Position numbers and translations under genes: made by a program. Source: Tersicoccus phoenicis (GTDB taxonomy: Bacteria; Actinomycetota; Actinomycetes; Actinomycetales; Micrococcaceae). Taken from it: a DNA stretch of 64,000 nucleotides. Shown one piece after another: positions 52,458 to 62,040 of the stretch. Position 1 is the first letter of the stretch. The number at the start of each line of letters is the position of its first letter. The DNA lies in the NCBI RefSeq assembly GCF_001968835.1, contig NZ_MRDE01000006.1:1-64000 (forward strand). The letters run 5' to 3'. The notes beneath the pieces were generated by a model. That model saw only the letters and a program-made list of their open reading frames with translations, made no database searches and was not told the origin of the DNA.

Positions 52458-53381
52458 ATGCGTTCACGACTGCTCGTCTCTGCCCTGGCCCTGACGGTTC
52501 TGGGGACCGTCGCCGGCTGCGCCAACAGCGACACCCCCGCTGGGGCTCCGGCCACCGACGCCTCGGGGTCCTCCGTCGCCAGCTTCGACCCGACCACGGT
52601 CGCCAAGGACGACGCCCTGGCCGGGCAGGTGCCGGCGGCCCTGAAGTCGAAGGGGACGCTGACCGTCGGGTCGGACACGTCGTACGCCCCGGCCGAGTTC
52701 CTCAAGGCGGACGGCCAGACCGCGCAGGGCTACGACGTCGACCTCGCGAAGGCCATCGCCGCCACGCTCGGGCTGAAGGCCAGCGTGCAGACCGCCAAGT
52801 TCCCGTCGATCCTCCCGGGCCTCGGCTCCAAGTACGACGTCGGCATCTCCTCGTTCACCATCAACGCCGAACGGCTCAAGGCCGTCAACATGGTGTCCTA
52901 CTTCCAGGCCGGCACGCAGTGGGCGGTGAAGAAGGGCAACCCCAACAACGTGTCCGTCGACGACGTCTGCGGCAAGACCGTCGGCGTGCAGACCGGCACC
53001 GTCCAGGAGACTCCCGATCTGACCGACCGCAACGCCAAGTGCAAGGCGGCCGGCAAGCCGGCCATCACCGTGGTCTCCCTGGAGAACCAGACCGACGTCA
53101 CCACCCGCCTGGTCAACGGCAGCATCGACGCGATGGCCGCGGACTCCCCGATCATCAGCTACGCGATCACGCAGACCAACGGCCAGATCGACAAGCTCGG
53201 CAGTGTGTACGACGCCGCCCCGCAGGCGATCACCGTGGCGAAGAAGGACACCGCCCTCGCGAGCCTGATGCAGAAAACGGTGCAGAAGCTCATCGACGAC
53301 GGCAGCTACGGCAAGATCCTGGCGTCCTGGAACAACAGCGACGGCGCCGTCAAGACGTCAGAGTTGAACCCGCAGCCGTGA
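52458..53381 (+). CDS. Polar amino acid ABC transporter substrate-binding lipoprotein
   Basis: The 307-residue lipoprotein has signal [16 protein letters not shown] and lipobox VAGC (Cys21). The SBP_bac_3 fold is clear: [60 protein letters not shown] and [10 protein letters not shown]. The pattern fits a glutamate/glutamine/cystine-type binding protein; the exact amino acid is unknown. A very strong CAGGAGG precedes the ATG. It starts a three-gene unit with overlapping permease and ATPase genes. The 140 bases between it and mod carry a repeated TTGCCTGC and probably the promoter. Confidence 0.92.
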   Translation: MRSRLLVSALALTVLGTVAGCANSDTPAGAPATDASGSSVASFDPTTVAKDDALAGQVPAALKSKGTLTVGSDTSYAPAEFLKADGQTAQGYDVDLAKAIAATLGLKASVQTAKFPSILPGLGSKYDVGISSFTINAERLKAVNMVSYFQAGTQWAVKKGNPNNVSVDDVCGKTVGVQTGTVQETPDLTDRNAKCKAAGKPAITVVSLENQTDVTTRLVNGSIDAMAADSPIISYAITQTNGQIDKLGSVYDAAPQAITVAKKDTALASLMQKTVQKLIDDGSYGKILASWNNSDGAVKTSELNPQP

Positions 53382-54400
53382 GCCACGGCGTCACCACCCG
53401 GCAGGACCCGGGCACCGGCGGCAGCGCCCGGCCCGACCTGATCCGCGCCGTTCCCGTTCGGCACCCCTGGCGCTGGGTGGGCGCTGCGGTGCTCCTCGTG
53501 CTCGTCGCCCTGCTCGCCCAGAGCCTGGTGACGAACGAGAACTACCGCTGGGACACCGTTGCCAAGTACCTGCTCGACGCGCGGGTCATCGCCGGTGTCG
53601 GTTGGACGCTGCTGCTGACCGTGCTGTCGATGGTGATCGCGATCATCCTGGCGATCACGCTGGCGTTGATGCGGCAGTCGGACAACCCGCTGTTCCGGTG
53701 GGTCAGCTGGGTGTGGGTGTGGTTCTTCCGCGGCACCCCGGTCTACACGCAGCTGGTGTTCTGGGGCCTGGTAGCCACGCTGTACCCCACGATCGCCCTG
53801 GGCGTCCCCTTCGGTCCGGACCTGTTCGCCGTCAACACCTCCGACCTGGTGGGCAACTACTTCTGGCCGGCCACGATCGGCCTCGCGCTGAACGAGTCGG
53901 CGTACCTGGCCGAGATCTTCCGGGCCGGCCTGAAATCCGTCGACTCGGGTCAGGCGGAGGCAGCCGAGGCGCTGGGCATGCGCAAGTCCGCCATCATGCG
54001 GCGCATCATCCTGCCGCAGGCCATGCGGGTGATCGTCCCCCCGACGGGCAACGAGACCATCGGCATGCTCAAGACCACGTCGCTGGTGCTGGCCGTGCCG
54101 TTCACCCTGGACCTGACGTTCTCCACGAACGCCATCGCCAACCGGATCTACCTGCCCATCCCGCTGCTGATCGTCGCCGCCCTCTGGTATCTGCTGATCA
54201 CGAGCATCCTGATGGTGGGCCAGTACTACATCGAACGGCACTACGGTCGTGGGGTCGACGCGGACTCCCCGGCTCCGGTCCGGGTGCAGCCGGCGGGCCA
54301 CCGGACGCCCGCCGACGACGCGGAGACCACCGACGCGCGCACCCTGTCGGGCGAGGGCAACCTCCCCGGCAACCGTGGCGCAGGAGGGGACGGACGATGA
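53378..54400 (+). CDS. Polar amino acid ABC transporter permease
   Basis: The 340-residue HisM-type permease has about five helices. [20 protein letters not shown] begins the conserved core; [20 protein letters not shown] and the EAA loop [20 protein letters not shown] contact the ATPase. The C-terminal 50 residues are hydrophilic and Pro/Asp-rich. The GTG start overlaps the binding-protein stop (GTGA). It works as a homodimer with the adjacent ATPase. The first 20 residues differ from relatives. Confidence 0.93.
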   Translation: MSHGVTTRQDPGTGGSARPDLIRAVPVRHPWRWVGAAVLLVLVALLAQSLVTNENYRWDTVAKYLLDARVIAGVGWTLLLTVLSMVIAIILAITLALMRQSDNPLFRWVSWVWVWFFRGTPVYTQLVFWGLVATLYPTIALGVPFGPDLFAVNTSDLVGNYFWPATIGLALNESAYLAEIFRAGLKSVDSGQAEAAEALGMRKSAIMRRIILPQAMRVIVPPTGNETIGMLKTTSLVLAVPFTLDLTFSTNAIANRIYLPIPLLIVAALWYLLITSILMVGQYYIERHYGRGVDADSPAPVRVQPAGHRTPADDAETTDARTLSGEGNLPGNRGAGGDGR

Positions 54401-55206
54401 CGAGCGAGACCACGCGGGCCACCACCCCCGCCGCGGACCGCCACCCGGACCCGCTGGTGCGGATCGAGGGTCTGCACAAGTTCTTCGGCGACCACCACGT
54501 GCTGCGCGGTATCGACCTGACCGTCGGCCGCGGCGAGGTGTGCGTCGTCGTCGGGCCGTCCGGGTCCGGCAAGTCGACCGTGCTGCGGTGCGTCAACCAG
54601 CTGGAGACCATCAGCGCCGGGCGCATCCTCATCGACGACGAACTGATCGGCTACCGCGAACAGGACGGCCGGCTGCACGACCTGACCCCCCGGCAGATCG
54701 CGGCCCAGCGCCGCGAGGTGGGCATGGTGTTCCAGCGGTTCAACCTGTTCCCGCACATGACCGCCCTGCAGAACGTGATCGAGGCGCCCATGCAGGTCAA
54801 AGGCCTCAAAAGGCCGGACGCCGTCAGGCGTGCCCACGAGCTGTTGGAACGGGTCGGCCTGGCCGACCGGGCCGGGCACTACCCCTCGCAGCTCTCCGGT
54901 GGCCAGCAGCAGCGGGTGGCGATCGCCCGGGCCCTGGCCATGGACCCGGAGCTGATGCTGTTCGACGAGCCGACCTCGGCGCTGGACCCGGAACTGGTCG
55001 GCGACGTGCTCGAGGTGATGAAGGACCTGGCCCGTTCGGGCATGACGATGATGGTCGTCACCCACGAGATGGGCTTCGCCCGCGAGGTCGGCGACACGCT
55101 GATCTTCATGGACCAGGGCGCCGTCGTCGAGTCCGGTCACCCGCGCGACGTGTTGAGCAACCCGCAGAACCCACGCACCCAGGAGTTCCTCTCCAAGGTG
55201 CTGTGA
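54397..55206 (+). CDS. Polar amino acid ABC transporter ATP-binding protein
   Basis: The 269-residue GlnQ-type ATPase has Walker [22 protein letters not shown]-loop [20 protein letters not shown], signature [20 protein letters not shown], Walker [21 protein letters not shown] and the H-loop [16 protein letters not shown]. The 15-residue variant of the region after Walker A ([19 protein letters not shown]) is normal for this group. The ATG overlaps the permease stop (ATGA). Together the three genes import a polar amino acid. Confidence 0.95.
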   Translation: MTSETTRATTPAADRHPDPLVRIEGLHKFFGDHHVLRGIDLTVGRGEVCVVVGPSGSGKSTVLRCVNQLETISAGRILIDDELIGYREQDGRLHDLTPRQIAAQRREVGMVFQRFNLFPHMTALQNVIEAPMQVKGLKRPDAVRRAHELLERVGLADRAGHYPSQLSGGQQQRVAIARALAMDPELMLFDEPTSALDPELVGDVLEVMKDLARSGMTMMVVTHEMGFAREVGDTLIFMDQGAVVESGHPRDVLSNPQNPRTQEFLSKVL

Positions 55207-55233
55207 GGCTGCCGCGCGTCTGGCTTGGGATCG

Positions 55234-57039
55234 TCAGCGGTCGGGTCGGCCGTTCACAATTTCGGCGGCCGCCTCCGTGAACCGCGCATGCAGGCCGGCC
55301 AGACGGGTGCGGTCCGCGACGACCTCGACGACGCTGCGACCGCGGATCGGCGCCGCGAGCGCAGCGTCGAGGGCATCGACGTCGGACACCCGCTGGTGGC
55401 GGATCCCGTAGGCGGCGGCGAGGGCGGACAGGTCGACGCGTTGCGGGGTGCCGAAAAGGCGTTCGATGGCGTTCGTCCAGCCGGGTCGCCCGGCGACCCG
55501 ACCGTGTTCGAGCAGGCCGAAAATGGCCCCGCCGGCGTCGTTGAGGACAACCGCCTGCAGATCCGGCTCCCGCTCCCCCGCCCCGAGATACCAGCCGGTG
55601 GCGTCGTGCAGGTACGTGATGTCCCCGAGGAGCACGCGGACGGGACGGCCGGTACCGAGCGCGACACCGGACGCGGTCGAGATGGTGCCGTCGATGCCGG
55701 CGACGCCGCGGTTGGCGATCACCCGGTCGGGCCCAGCGCCGTCGACGCCGGCCATCAGGTCCAGGTCCCGGATGGGGTTGGAGGACCCGGCGACGAGGAT
55801 GCCGGTGGTTGCCCGCCACAGCCGTGCGGCCAGCAGCGGACCGTTGACCCCGGTGGTCTCCCGGTTCTCGGCCTCCCGCGCGTCGGCCTCCGCCAGGTCA
55901 CGCAGCCGGGCAGCCAGGTGTGCCCCGCGTTCCTGCCAGTCAGCCGCCCAGCCGGCCGGACCGGCCCCGGCGAAGTCGGCGAGCTCGCCGGGGTCACTGA
56001 TCAGCCGTTCCCGTCGTCGGCCGGGGTCGAACCAGGCGACGGGCGTGGGGGCGTACAGCGCGGTATCGACCTCCCGCCTGGCCAGCAGCGCGGCGACCGG
56101 CCGGCTCAGGGTGGGCCGACCGAACAGCACCGCCCGCTCGACCGTCTCGAGCAGGTGCGGCAGGAGCAACCGGTAGGCGGCGACCGCCGTGGCTCCGTGC
56201 CGGGCGTTCGAGGAGGGCTCGGCCAGCAGCGGGAGGCCGAGCCCGGCGGCGAAGAGGGCTGCCTCCCGGCCCGCACCGTCCCCGGCGACGACCACGGTGC
56301 GGCGGGTCGCGGTGGCGGAGGCCGCGGAGCGGGACGACTGGCCCGCCCCGGCGTCCTCATTCGGTGGGGTCACGAGGGTGGAGACGTCCACCGGCGACGG
56401 ATCGAACGGGTCGTCCGCGGGTTCCTCCGCGGGCACGAGCGGGTCCCGAAAGGCGAGGTTGAGCTGGACCGGCCCCGGTGCGGCGACGCGGAGCAGGGCG
56501 GCATCCTGGCGTGCCGGCTCCCCGGACTCCCCCGGCGCATCGAGGCCCTTCGCCGCGGCCAGCACGCGGGCCGCGGCGTCGAGCGCGGCGGCGGGATCGT
56601 CGGCGGGTACGTCGAGCGCGGCCCGCACGTGCACCCCGAACAACCCGAACTGCCGGGTGGTCTGGTTCGCGCCGGTACCGCGCAGTTCCTCGGGCCGGTC
56701 CGCGCTGAGCACGAGCAGCGGCACGGCGCTGTGATTCGCCTCCATCACCGCGGGCATCAGGTTGCCGACGGCGGTGCCGCTGGTCGTGACCACGGCCGCG
56801 GGCAGGCCGCTACCGCGGGCGAGCCCCAGCGCCGTGAACCCGGCCGCACGCTCGTCGATCCGCACGTGCAGCCGCACCCGGCCGGGCGGGACGTCCACCG
56901 CGTCCGGCGGCACCGCCACCTCGGCCAGCGCGTACGCCAGTGGGGCGCTGCGGGAGCCGGGGCAGACCACGACGTCGCGCACCCCGCCGTCGATCAACAG
57001 CCGGACCACGGCGCGGGCCACGGTCATCGCATCAGTCAC
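55234..57039 (-). CDS. menD: SEPHCHC synthase MenD
   Basis: A ThDP- and Mg-dependent enzyme that joins 2-oxoglutarate to isochorismate in menaquinone synthesis. The 601-residue protein has VVVCPGSRSAPLAYALAEVA with RLHVRIDERAAGFTALGLAR (the MenD Glu of the ThDP site in IDERAA), TSGTAVGNLMPAVMEANHS and the Mg/ThDP-binding GDITYLHDATGWYLG and VLNDAGGAIFGLLEHG. The GTG overlaps the stop of a small upstream ORF by four bases. It lies on the minus strand beside menC, with AbiE-like debris between them. The MenF product feeds it. Confidence 0.95.
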   Translation of the reverse strand: MTDAMTVARAVVRLLIDGGVRDVVVCPGSRSAPLAYALAEVAVPPDAVDVPPGRVRLHVRIDERAAGFTALGLARGSGLPAAVVTTSGTAVGNLMPAVMEANHSAVPLLVLSADRPEELRGTGANQTTRQFGLFGVHVRAALDVPADDPAAALDAAARVLAAAKGLDAPGESGEPARQDAALLRVAAPGPVQLNLAFRDPLVPAEEPADDPFDPSPVDVSTLVTPPNEDAGAGQSSRSAASATATRRTVVVAGDGAGREAALFAAGLGLPLLAEPSSNARHGATAVAAYRLLLPHLLETVERAVLFGRPTLSRPVAALLARREVDTALYAPTPVAWFDPGRRRERLISDPGELADFAGAGPAGWAADWQERGAHLAARLRDLAEADAREAENRETTGVNGPLLAARLWRATTGILVAGSSNPIRDLDLMAGVDGAGPDRVIANRGVAGIDGTISTASGVALGTGRPVRVLLGDITYLHDATGWYLGAGEREPDLQAVVLNDAGGAIFGLLEHGRVAGRPGWTNAIERLFGTPQRVDLSALAAAYGIRHQRVSDVDALDAALAAPIRGRSVVEVVADRTRLAGLHARFTEAAAEIVNGRPDR

Positions 57040-57257
57040 CCGTCCATCATCCCGCCCGGAGCGTCAGCCTCCGCACTCGATACAACAGGCACCTGCTCCA
57101 TCGAACACGTCACTTCGTGCGCTGCCCGCGTGACCTCGTCCACCCTCGCCCGGAGCCAAGAAGTCGCACCGATGCGTTGATCGGGCTCGGTCTTCGTTCT
57201 GGGGGCGGTGGCGAACTGGAGTGCCTTCAGGCGGCTCACCGCGGAGTCCGGCTTCAT
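57036..57257 (-). CDS. Small ORF, possible truncated AbiEii-type toxin
   Basis: A 73-residue frame starts MKPDSAVSRLKALQFATAPR and ends in a Ser/Gly/Met-rich stretch. Its ATG overlaps the AbiEi-like stop and its stop overlaps the menD start, so it is embedded in a continuous transcript. Nucleotidyltransferase toxins normally follow AbiEi with this ATGA overlap and begin with a short S-V-x-x-R-L-K/R-x-L helix, and the first 15 residues fit that; the rest does not, so a truncated toxin gene is likely. I cannot rule out an unrelated small gene. Confidence 0.4.
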   Translation of the reverse strand: MKPDSAVSRLKALQFATAPRTKTEPDQRIGATSWLRARVDEVTRAAHEVTCSMEQVPVVSSAEADAPGGMMDG

Positions 57258-57835
57258 CGGTCTCCTGCAGCAGGGTGATCCGGCTTCACGAGGTTGCGTT
57301 CACGCTCGGCTACGGCATTGAGAATCTCGGCGGACTCTGCCCCGGTGAGCAGGTCGCGACGTTCACCGTCCGCGACCGCATCGCGAACGCGCCCCGGCAA
57401 CAGATGGTCGACGCTGTCGAGGAGAGCCCGGCGCACGGTGGTGGCCCGGAGCCCGTGATACGTGGCGAGGTCCGCGTCGGGCACCCTCCGTCGGGAGACG
57501 ACGACGTCGGCGGGTGGCCTGCCACGGTACCGGTGGCTGGCACCCACACGTGCTTTGGACGGGTTCACCAGTGCGAGATCGAACAGGGCAAGCACGGTGT
57601 CACCTTCGAGGTAGGTGTTTTCCCCGACAACGCCGAGAGCACCGGCCAGTGCGGTCCAGTCGTCGGCAGAGACGGCCTTGTGTCGGTAGGTGCCGTAGCC
57701 CACGCGCTCCAGCGCACCGCGCGCGGCCAACTTGCGAACCTCCACGGCCGGAACACCGACGTCCTCGGCTTGCCGGGTGGTCAGCACTCAATGATGGTCG
57801 GCGGCAACCGCCCAGAGATCCTCTCGATAGCTCAC
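57254..57835 (-). pseudogene. AbiEi-like antitoxin with in-frame stop
   Basis: The GTG at 57835, preceded by GGGAGGGAG, reads VSYREDLWAVAADHH and then hits TGA at 57788-57790. The following GTG continues in the same frame with LTTRQAEDVGVPAVEVRKLA, RGALERVGYGTYRHK, the winged-helix start of AbiEi_4-type antitoxins, and DLALVNPSKARVGASHRYRG. The family acts as DNA-binding antitoxin and autoregulator of type IV toxin-antitoxin loci. A Gly codon (GGA) changed to TGA explains the break; a 177-residue protein might still be made by reinitiation. The gene next to it looks truncated, so the locus is decayed. Confidence 0.75.
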
Positions 57836-57931
57836 GCCGCTCCCTCCCGTCACAACCGCACCTATTTCGGTACTGTTGTGCCACTGGTCTGCACTGCACG
57901 CAGCTGTTCACGCGGGCGCTCCCACGGTTCC

Positions 57932-58987
57932 TCAGGTGCGCTCGGCCAGCACCGCGTGCACCCGGGCCAGCCGGTCCCGCCACCAGCGTTCCCGGTCCGC
58001 GGGCGCGGCGAGCGCATCCAACCGGGCCGGGTCGGGGACGACGTCGCGCACGTCGAGGTGCCCGTCGACGGGTCGCAGCGGGTCGGCGACGACGTCGTCG
58101 GCCATCAGGGCCACCGTGCCGAGGCCGCAGGCGAACGGCAGGTCGGGCAGCGCGGCGGCGAGCGCGATCCCCCCGCGGATGCCGATGCTGGTGTCCAGGG
58201 CGCTGGAGACCACGGCCGGCAGGGCCGCTGCCGCGACGACGGCGAGCGCCCGGCGGACGCCGCCGAGCGGGGCCGCCTTGACCACGATCAGGTCCGCGGC
58301 CCCGGCGCGCGCGACCCGCAGCGGGTCGTCGGCGCGGCGCACACTCTCGTCCGCGGCGATCGGGGTGCCGATCCCCCGGGCACGCAGCGTGTCCCGCAGC
58401 CGGGCGAGACCGTCGATGCCGGCGACGGGCTGCTCGGCGTACTGCAGGTCGACGGGCCTGAGTGCGGTCAGCGCCTCCACGGCCTCCTCATGCGTCCACC
58501 CGGCGTTGGCGTCGACCCGCAGGGCCGCGTCCGGCAGTGCCCGGCGCACCGCGGCGACGCGGGCGACGTCGTCCTCGAGGCGCTGCCCGTGCTCGGCGAC
58601 CTTGATCTTGACCGTGCTCACCGGCCCGAAACCGGCGAGCACGTCGGGCACCCGGTCGGCGGTCACGGCCGGCACGGTGGCGTTGACGGGGATCCGGGTG
58701 CGCAGGGCTGTCGGGTAACCGGTCCAGGCGGCCTCGATGCCGGCGGCCAGCCAGGCCGCGGCCTCCGCGTCGTCGTACTCGAGGAACGGGGCGAACTCGC
58801 CCCAGCCGGCCGGGCCGTGCAGCAACAGCGCCTCCCGGGTCTCGGTGGAGCGGAACCGCACCCGCATCGGCACGCTGACCACGCGAGCGGCGTCCTGCAG
58901 GTCGGCCGACGACGGCAGGACAACGGGTCCCACGGCGGGGATCGTCCCGCCGATCGAGGGGACCGGTCCGGGTCGCGGCGCATTCAT
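57932..58987 (-). CDS. menC: o-Succinylbenzoate synthase MenC
   Basis: An enolase-superfamily enzyme that dehydrates SHCHC to o-succinylbenzoate. The 351-residue protein has the capping domain (MRVRFRSTETREALLLHGPA, EFAPFLEYDDAEAAAWL) and a barrel with VSTVKIKVAEHGQRLEDDVA (the KxK catalytic Lys), LRVDANAGWTHEEAVEALTA (metal Asp), DLQYAEQPV (metal Glu) and IAADESVRRADDPLRVA (metal Asp), and VVKAAPLGGVRRAL (the second catalytic Lys). The ATG at 58987 is preceded by GTG in frame but no ribosome binding site. It acts after MenD and MenH; menH is not in this window. Confidence 0.94.
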   Translation of the reverse strand: MNAPRPGPVPSIGGTIPAVGPVVLPSSADLQDAARVVSVPMRVRFRSTETREALLLHGPAGWGEFAPFLEYDDAEAAAWLAAGIEAAWTGYPTALRTRIPVNATVPAVTADRVPDVLAGFGPVSTVKIKVAEHGQRLEDDVARVAAVRRALPDAALRVDANAGWTHEEAVEALTALRPVDLQYAEQPVAGIDGLARLRDTLRARGIGTPIAADESVRRADDPLRVARAGAADLIVVKAAPLGGVRRALAVVAAAALPAVVSSALDTSIGIRGGIALAAALPDLPFACGLGTVALMADDVVADPLRPVDGHLDVRDVVPDPARLDALAAPADRERWWRDRLARVHAVLAERT

Positions 58988-59056
58988 CACCGGGTCAGCG
59001 TACCCACCGGGAACGCGCAGCGGCCGACGCCCGGAGGAAACAGCGCGGATGGAACA

Positions 59057-59995
59057 ATGGAGCCGATGAGCCTGCCCGACCAGACCCGCAGCCGCGGCCG
59101 CACCGGCGGTGGCCGACAGCCCGGTGCCCGGACCCTGCCGGTGGCCGCCCTGTGGACGGGGGCGGTCGTGTGTGCCACCGCCGTCTTCGCGGTGTACGCG
59201 TTCTTCGTCCGTACGGTTCTCGGCCAGCAGCTGGACGAGGCTCCGCTGACCAGTGCGCAGAGGCTGCACACCGCCGAGGCCCCGGCGGCCGTGTGGTTGC
59301 AGACCCTGCCGTGGTTTCTCATCGCGGGTGTGCTGATCGGCCTGGCCGTGCTGATAGCCCTGGTGCGGCGTCGCTGGGCGGTGCTGATCGCGGTCGGCGT
59401 GACCGTCGCGGGCGCGACCCTGAGCACCCAGTTCCTCAAGTACGCCGTGTTCTCCCGGCCGGATCTCGGGGTGGACACCCTCACCCTGAACTCGCTGCCC
59501 TCCGGGCACACGACGGCCGGTGGGGCCGCCGCGGTGGCGCTGCTGCTCGCGGTGCCCCGGCGGTGGCGGCCCGTGTTCGGTGTCGCCGGCGCCGCGTTCA
59601 CCACGCTCGTCGCGGGATCCACGCTGGTCAGCTACTGGCACCGGCCGGCGGACGTCGTCGCGGCGCTGGGCGTGGTGGGCGCCTGGGCCTTGGCGGCCGC
59701 AGCGTTGACCGACCCGCGGTCCGATCCACGGCCCCGACGACGCAGCCGCGGCGCGGGCTGGGCCGCGATGGACCGTGCGGTGGTCGACCAGGCGCGGGTG
59801 GCCGGCCTGACGCTGCTCGGGGTCGCCACCGTCGCCGTGTGCGTCGCGGCACTGCTCTACACCGGCGTCATCCCGGCGTCTCTCGCCGGCACCGGCGGCA
59901 ACCTGTGGGCGGGCCTGCTGCTCGAGGCGTCCGCGGCCTCGGCCGTGTTCGCCGGTCTGACGCTCGCCTTCGGCCGGCGGTCGGTGCTGCCCTGA
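59057..59995 (+). CDS. PAP2-family phosphatase
   Basis: The 312-residue integral membrane protein has about six helices. The three phosphatase motifs are visible: LKYAVFSRPD (motif 1), SLPSGHTTAGG (motif 2) and STLVSYWHRPADVVAALG (motif 3, catalytic His and Asp). Such enzymes hydrolyse lipid phosphates such as undecaprenyl diphosphate or phosphatidate; the substrate is unknown here. The N-terminal 20 residues are basic and the C-terminal part has two more hydrophobic segments. The start could be the ATG at 59057 or at 59066. The stop overlaps the amidohydrolase start region. Confidence 0.88.
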   Translation: MEPMSLPDQTRSRGRTGGGRQPGARTLPVAALWTGAVVCATAVFAVYAFFVRTVLGQQLDEAPLTSAQRLHTAEAPAAVWLQTLPWFLIAGVLIGLAVLIALVRRRWAVLIAVGVTVAGATLSTQFLKYAVFSRPDLGVDTLTLNSLPSGHTTAGGAAAVALLLAVPRRWRPVFGVAGAAFTTLVAGSTLVSYWHRPADVVAALGVVGAWALAAAALTDPRSDPRPRRRSRGAGWAAMDRAVVDQARVAGLTLLGVATVAVCVAALLYTGVIPASLAGTGGNLWAGLLLEASAASAVFAGLTLAFGRRSVLP

Positions 59996-60780
59996 GTGCG
60001 CCGGAGCCGGCGGGCCCGATCTTCGACGCCCACCTGCACATCGTCGATCCCCGGTTCCCGTTGATTCCCAACGACGGGTACCTGCCCGACCCGTTCCCGG
60101 TGGCGGCATACCGGCAGCGGGTTGCCGGGCTGGACGTGCGCGGCGGCGCCGTCGTGTCCGGCTCCTTCCAGGGCTTCGACCAGACGTACCTCCTCGACGC
60201 GCTGGCCCGGCTGGGACCCGGGTTCGTCGGGGTCACCCAGGTTCCGGAGACGGTCAGCGACGCGGAGATCGCCCGGCTCGACGCGGCAGGGGTGCGGGCC
60301 GTGCGGTTCAACCTCCGCCGCGGCGGGTCGGCGGCCCTGCACGCCCTGGAACCGCTCGCCCGCCGGGTGCACGACCTCGCCGGCTGGCACGCCGAGCTGT
60401 ACGTCGACGCGCGGGACCTGCCCGAACTGCTGCCCGTGCTGCGGCGCCTGCCTGCCGTCAGCATCGACCATCTCGGCCTGCACCGGGACGGGCTGACCCA
60501 CCTGCTGACCGCCGTCGAGCAGGGTGCTCGCGTTAAGGCGACCGGGTTCGGCCGGGTGGCCCTGGATCCGGCGGAAACGATCGCCGCGATCATGGCCGTC
60601 GATCCCACGGCCCTGATGGCCGGCACCGACCTGCCCTCCACCCGCGCGCGCCGGCCGTTCGCCGACGCGGACCTGGACCTGCTCGCCGATGCCGTGGACG
60701 GGCGACACCAGGCTGCGGTGCGGTGGGCCAACGCGGCCGCGTTCTACCGGATCGGGGCTCTCACGCATTGGCCGGTCTGA
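59992..60780 (+). CDS. Amidohydrolase (TIM-barrel, metal-dependent)
   Basis: The 262-residue product carries the amidohydrolase_2 metal motif DAHLHIVDPRFP at about residue 12, VRFNLRRGG, a conserved VSIDHLGLH strand end (metal His/Asp) and LMAGTDLPSTRARRPF (the terminal Asp). The substrate is unknown; relatives act on lactones or aromatic acids. No ATG, GTG or TTG lies between the PAP2 stop and the DAHLH motif; the frame begins with CTG at 59992 overlapping the PAP2 stop (CTGA), so a CTG start is inferred. The only other in-frame start is a GTG at 59905, inside PAP2. Its 3' end overlaps the convergent MFS gene by 20 bases. Confidence 0.82.
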   Translation: MSAPEPAGPIFDAHLHIVDPRFPLIPNDGYLPDPFPVAAYRQRVAGLDVRGGAVVSGSFQGFDQTYLLDALARLGPGFVGVTQVPETVSDAEIARLDAAGVRAVRFNLRRGGSAALHALEPLARRVHDLAGWHAELYVDARDLPELLPVLRRLPAVSIDHLGLHRDGLTHLLTAVEQGARVKATGFGRVALDPAETIAAIMAVDPTALMAGTDLPSTRARRPFADADLDLLADAVDGRHQAAVRWANAAAFYRIGALTHWPV

Positions 60781-61981
60781 TCCGCGGCAGCAGGATCAGG
60801 AACAGCGTCGCGGCGATCAGGCCCAGCACGCCGGTGGCGCCGACACCGGCGGCCAGGGAGACGGCGTCGGTCACGGCGGAGAGCACGAGCGGACCGGCCG
60901 TCGACCCGGCATCGGCCATGAACCGCCACACGCCCAGGAACTGGGCCCGCCCGTCGGGCGGGGAGTAGTCGGCGCCCAGGGTCATCACGAGGCCGGATCC
61001 GATGCCGTTGCCGAACCCCAGCAGCACCGCGACCAACAGGAACGGAACGGTCGCCGTCGTGAGCGGGCAGAGCAGCAGCGCCACACCCATCACCAGCATG
61101 CTCGGACCCGCCACCGCGAGCCGCCCACGGGTGTCCATCAGCCTGCCGGCCGGGTAGAAGACCAGCATGTCGACGGCACCCGAGATGCCGTAGACCACCG
61201 ATATGGTGGACGGGTCGAGACCGAGGTGATCCGCCCACAACGGGATGACGACCTGACGCGCCTGCCGCACGGCGGCGACGAACACCACGCACGTGCCGAT
61301 GGTCGCGTAGACGCGGCGGTGGCTGCGCAGCACCGAGCGAATGGTCACCGGCAGGACCGGTGACTGGTCCGCCTCCCGGTCGCCGGTGAGCACGGGCAGC
61401 GCGCGGGTGGGCAGGGGCGGGTCCGGCATGGACAGGGCGATGGCACCGGCCGCGACGAGCGCGACGATGCCGACGACGTAGGCGCCCCCGAGGCCGACCA
61501 GCTGGATGGCCGCCGCCCCGACGAACGGACCGATGAACAGGCCGATCCGCATGGAGCCGCCGAGGCTGGACAGGGCACGGGCTCGGTACCGGGGCTCGAC
61601 CATGACGGTCAGGTACAGCTGGCGAGCGAGGTTGAAGACGGCGGCGGAGACCCCGATCAGCAGCACCGCGACGGCGAGCATGGCGAGATCGGACGCGAGC
61701 AACGCCACCAGCATGGCCACCGCGCACAGCACGGCGGCCGCGACGATGGCCCACCGTTCCCCGATCCGGGCGGTGAGGATGGAGGCGGGGATGTTGCTCA
61801 GCAACGATCCGATCCCGATCAGGGTGACGATGAGCGCGGCGACCGCCACGGATCCGCCCAGGTCGCGCGCGGTGAGGGGCACGACCGGCAGGATGGCGCC
61901 CTCACCGACGGCGAAGAGCACCGAGGGGCCGAACACGGGGACGACGAATCTGCGGAGGGAGAAGTCGTCGCGGCCGGCCAT
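60761..61981 (-). CDS. MFS transporter
   Basis: The 406-residue protein has about twelve hydrophobic helices with FAVGEGAILPVVPLTARDLG in helix 1, NIPASILTARIGERWAIVAA (motif A-like loop), GLFIGPFVGAAAIQLVGLGG and GSGLVMTLGADYSPPDGRAQ in the second half. This resembles multidrug or sugar-efflux MFS proteins of unknown substrate. The ATG at 61981 is chosen since TACAGT lies seven bases before it, a leaderless fit; a GTG three codons upstream has no ribosome binding site. It converges on the amidohydrolase gene. Confidence 0.86.
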   Translation of the reverse strand: MAGRDDFSLRRFVVPVFGPSVLFAVGEGAILPVVPLTARDLGGSVAVAALIVTLIGIGSLLSNIPASILTARIGERWAIVAAAVLCAVAMLVALLASDLAMLAVAVLLIGVSAAVFNLARQLYLTVMVEPRYRARALSSLGGSMRIGLFIGPFVGAAAIQLVGLGGAYVVGIVALVAAGAIALSMPDPPLPTRALPVLTGDREADQSPVLPVTIRSVLRSHRRVYATIGTCVVFVAAVRQARQVVIPLWADHLGLDPSTISVVYGISGAVDMLVFYPAGRLMDTRGRLAVAGPSMLVMGVALLLCPLTTATVPFLLVAVLLGFGNGIGSGLVMTLGADYSPPDGRAQFLGVWRFMADAGSTAGPLVLSAVTDAVSLAAGVGATGVLGLIAATLFLILLPRIRPANA

Positions 61982-61988
61982 CGATGTC

Positions 61989-61994
61989 ACTGTA
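61989..61994 (-). promoter_or_regulatory. -10 hexamer of the leaderless MFS gene
   Basis: Minus-strand TACAGT ends seven bases before the ATG at 61981. Confidence 0.35.
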
Positions 61995-62040
61995 CGCGCG
62001 CCGCCGTCGTTCGATGGCGCCGCGTCACCGCGTCGTCAGG

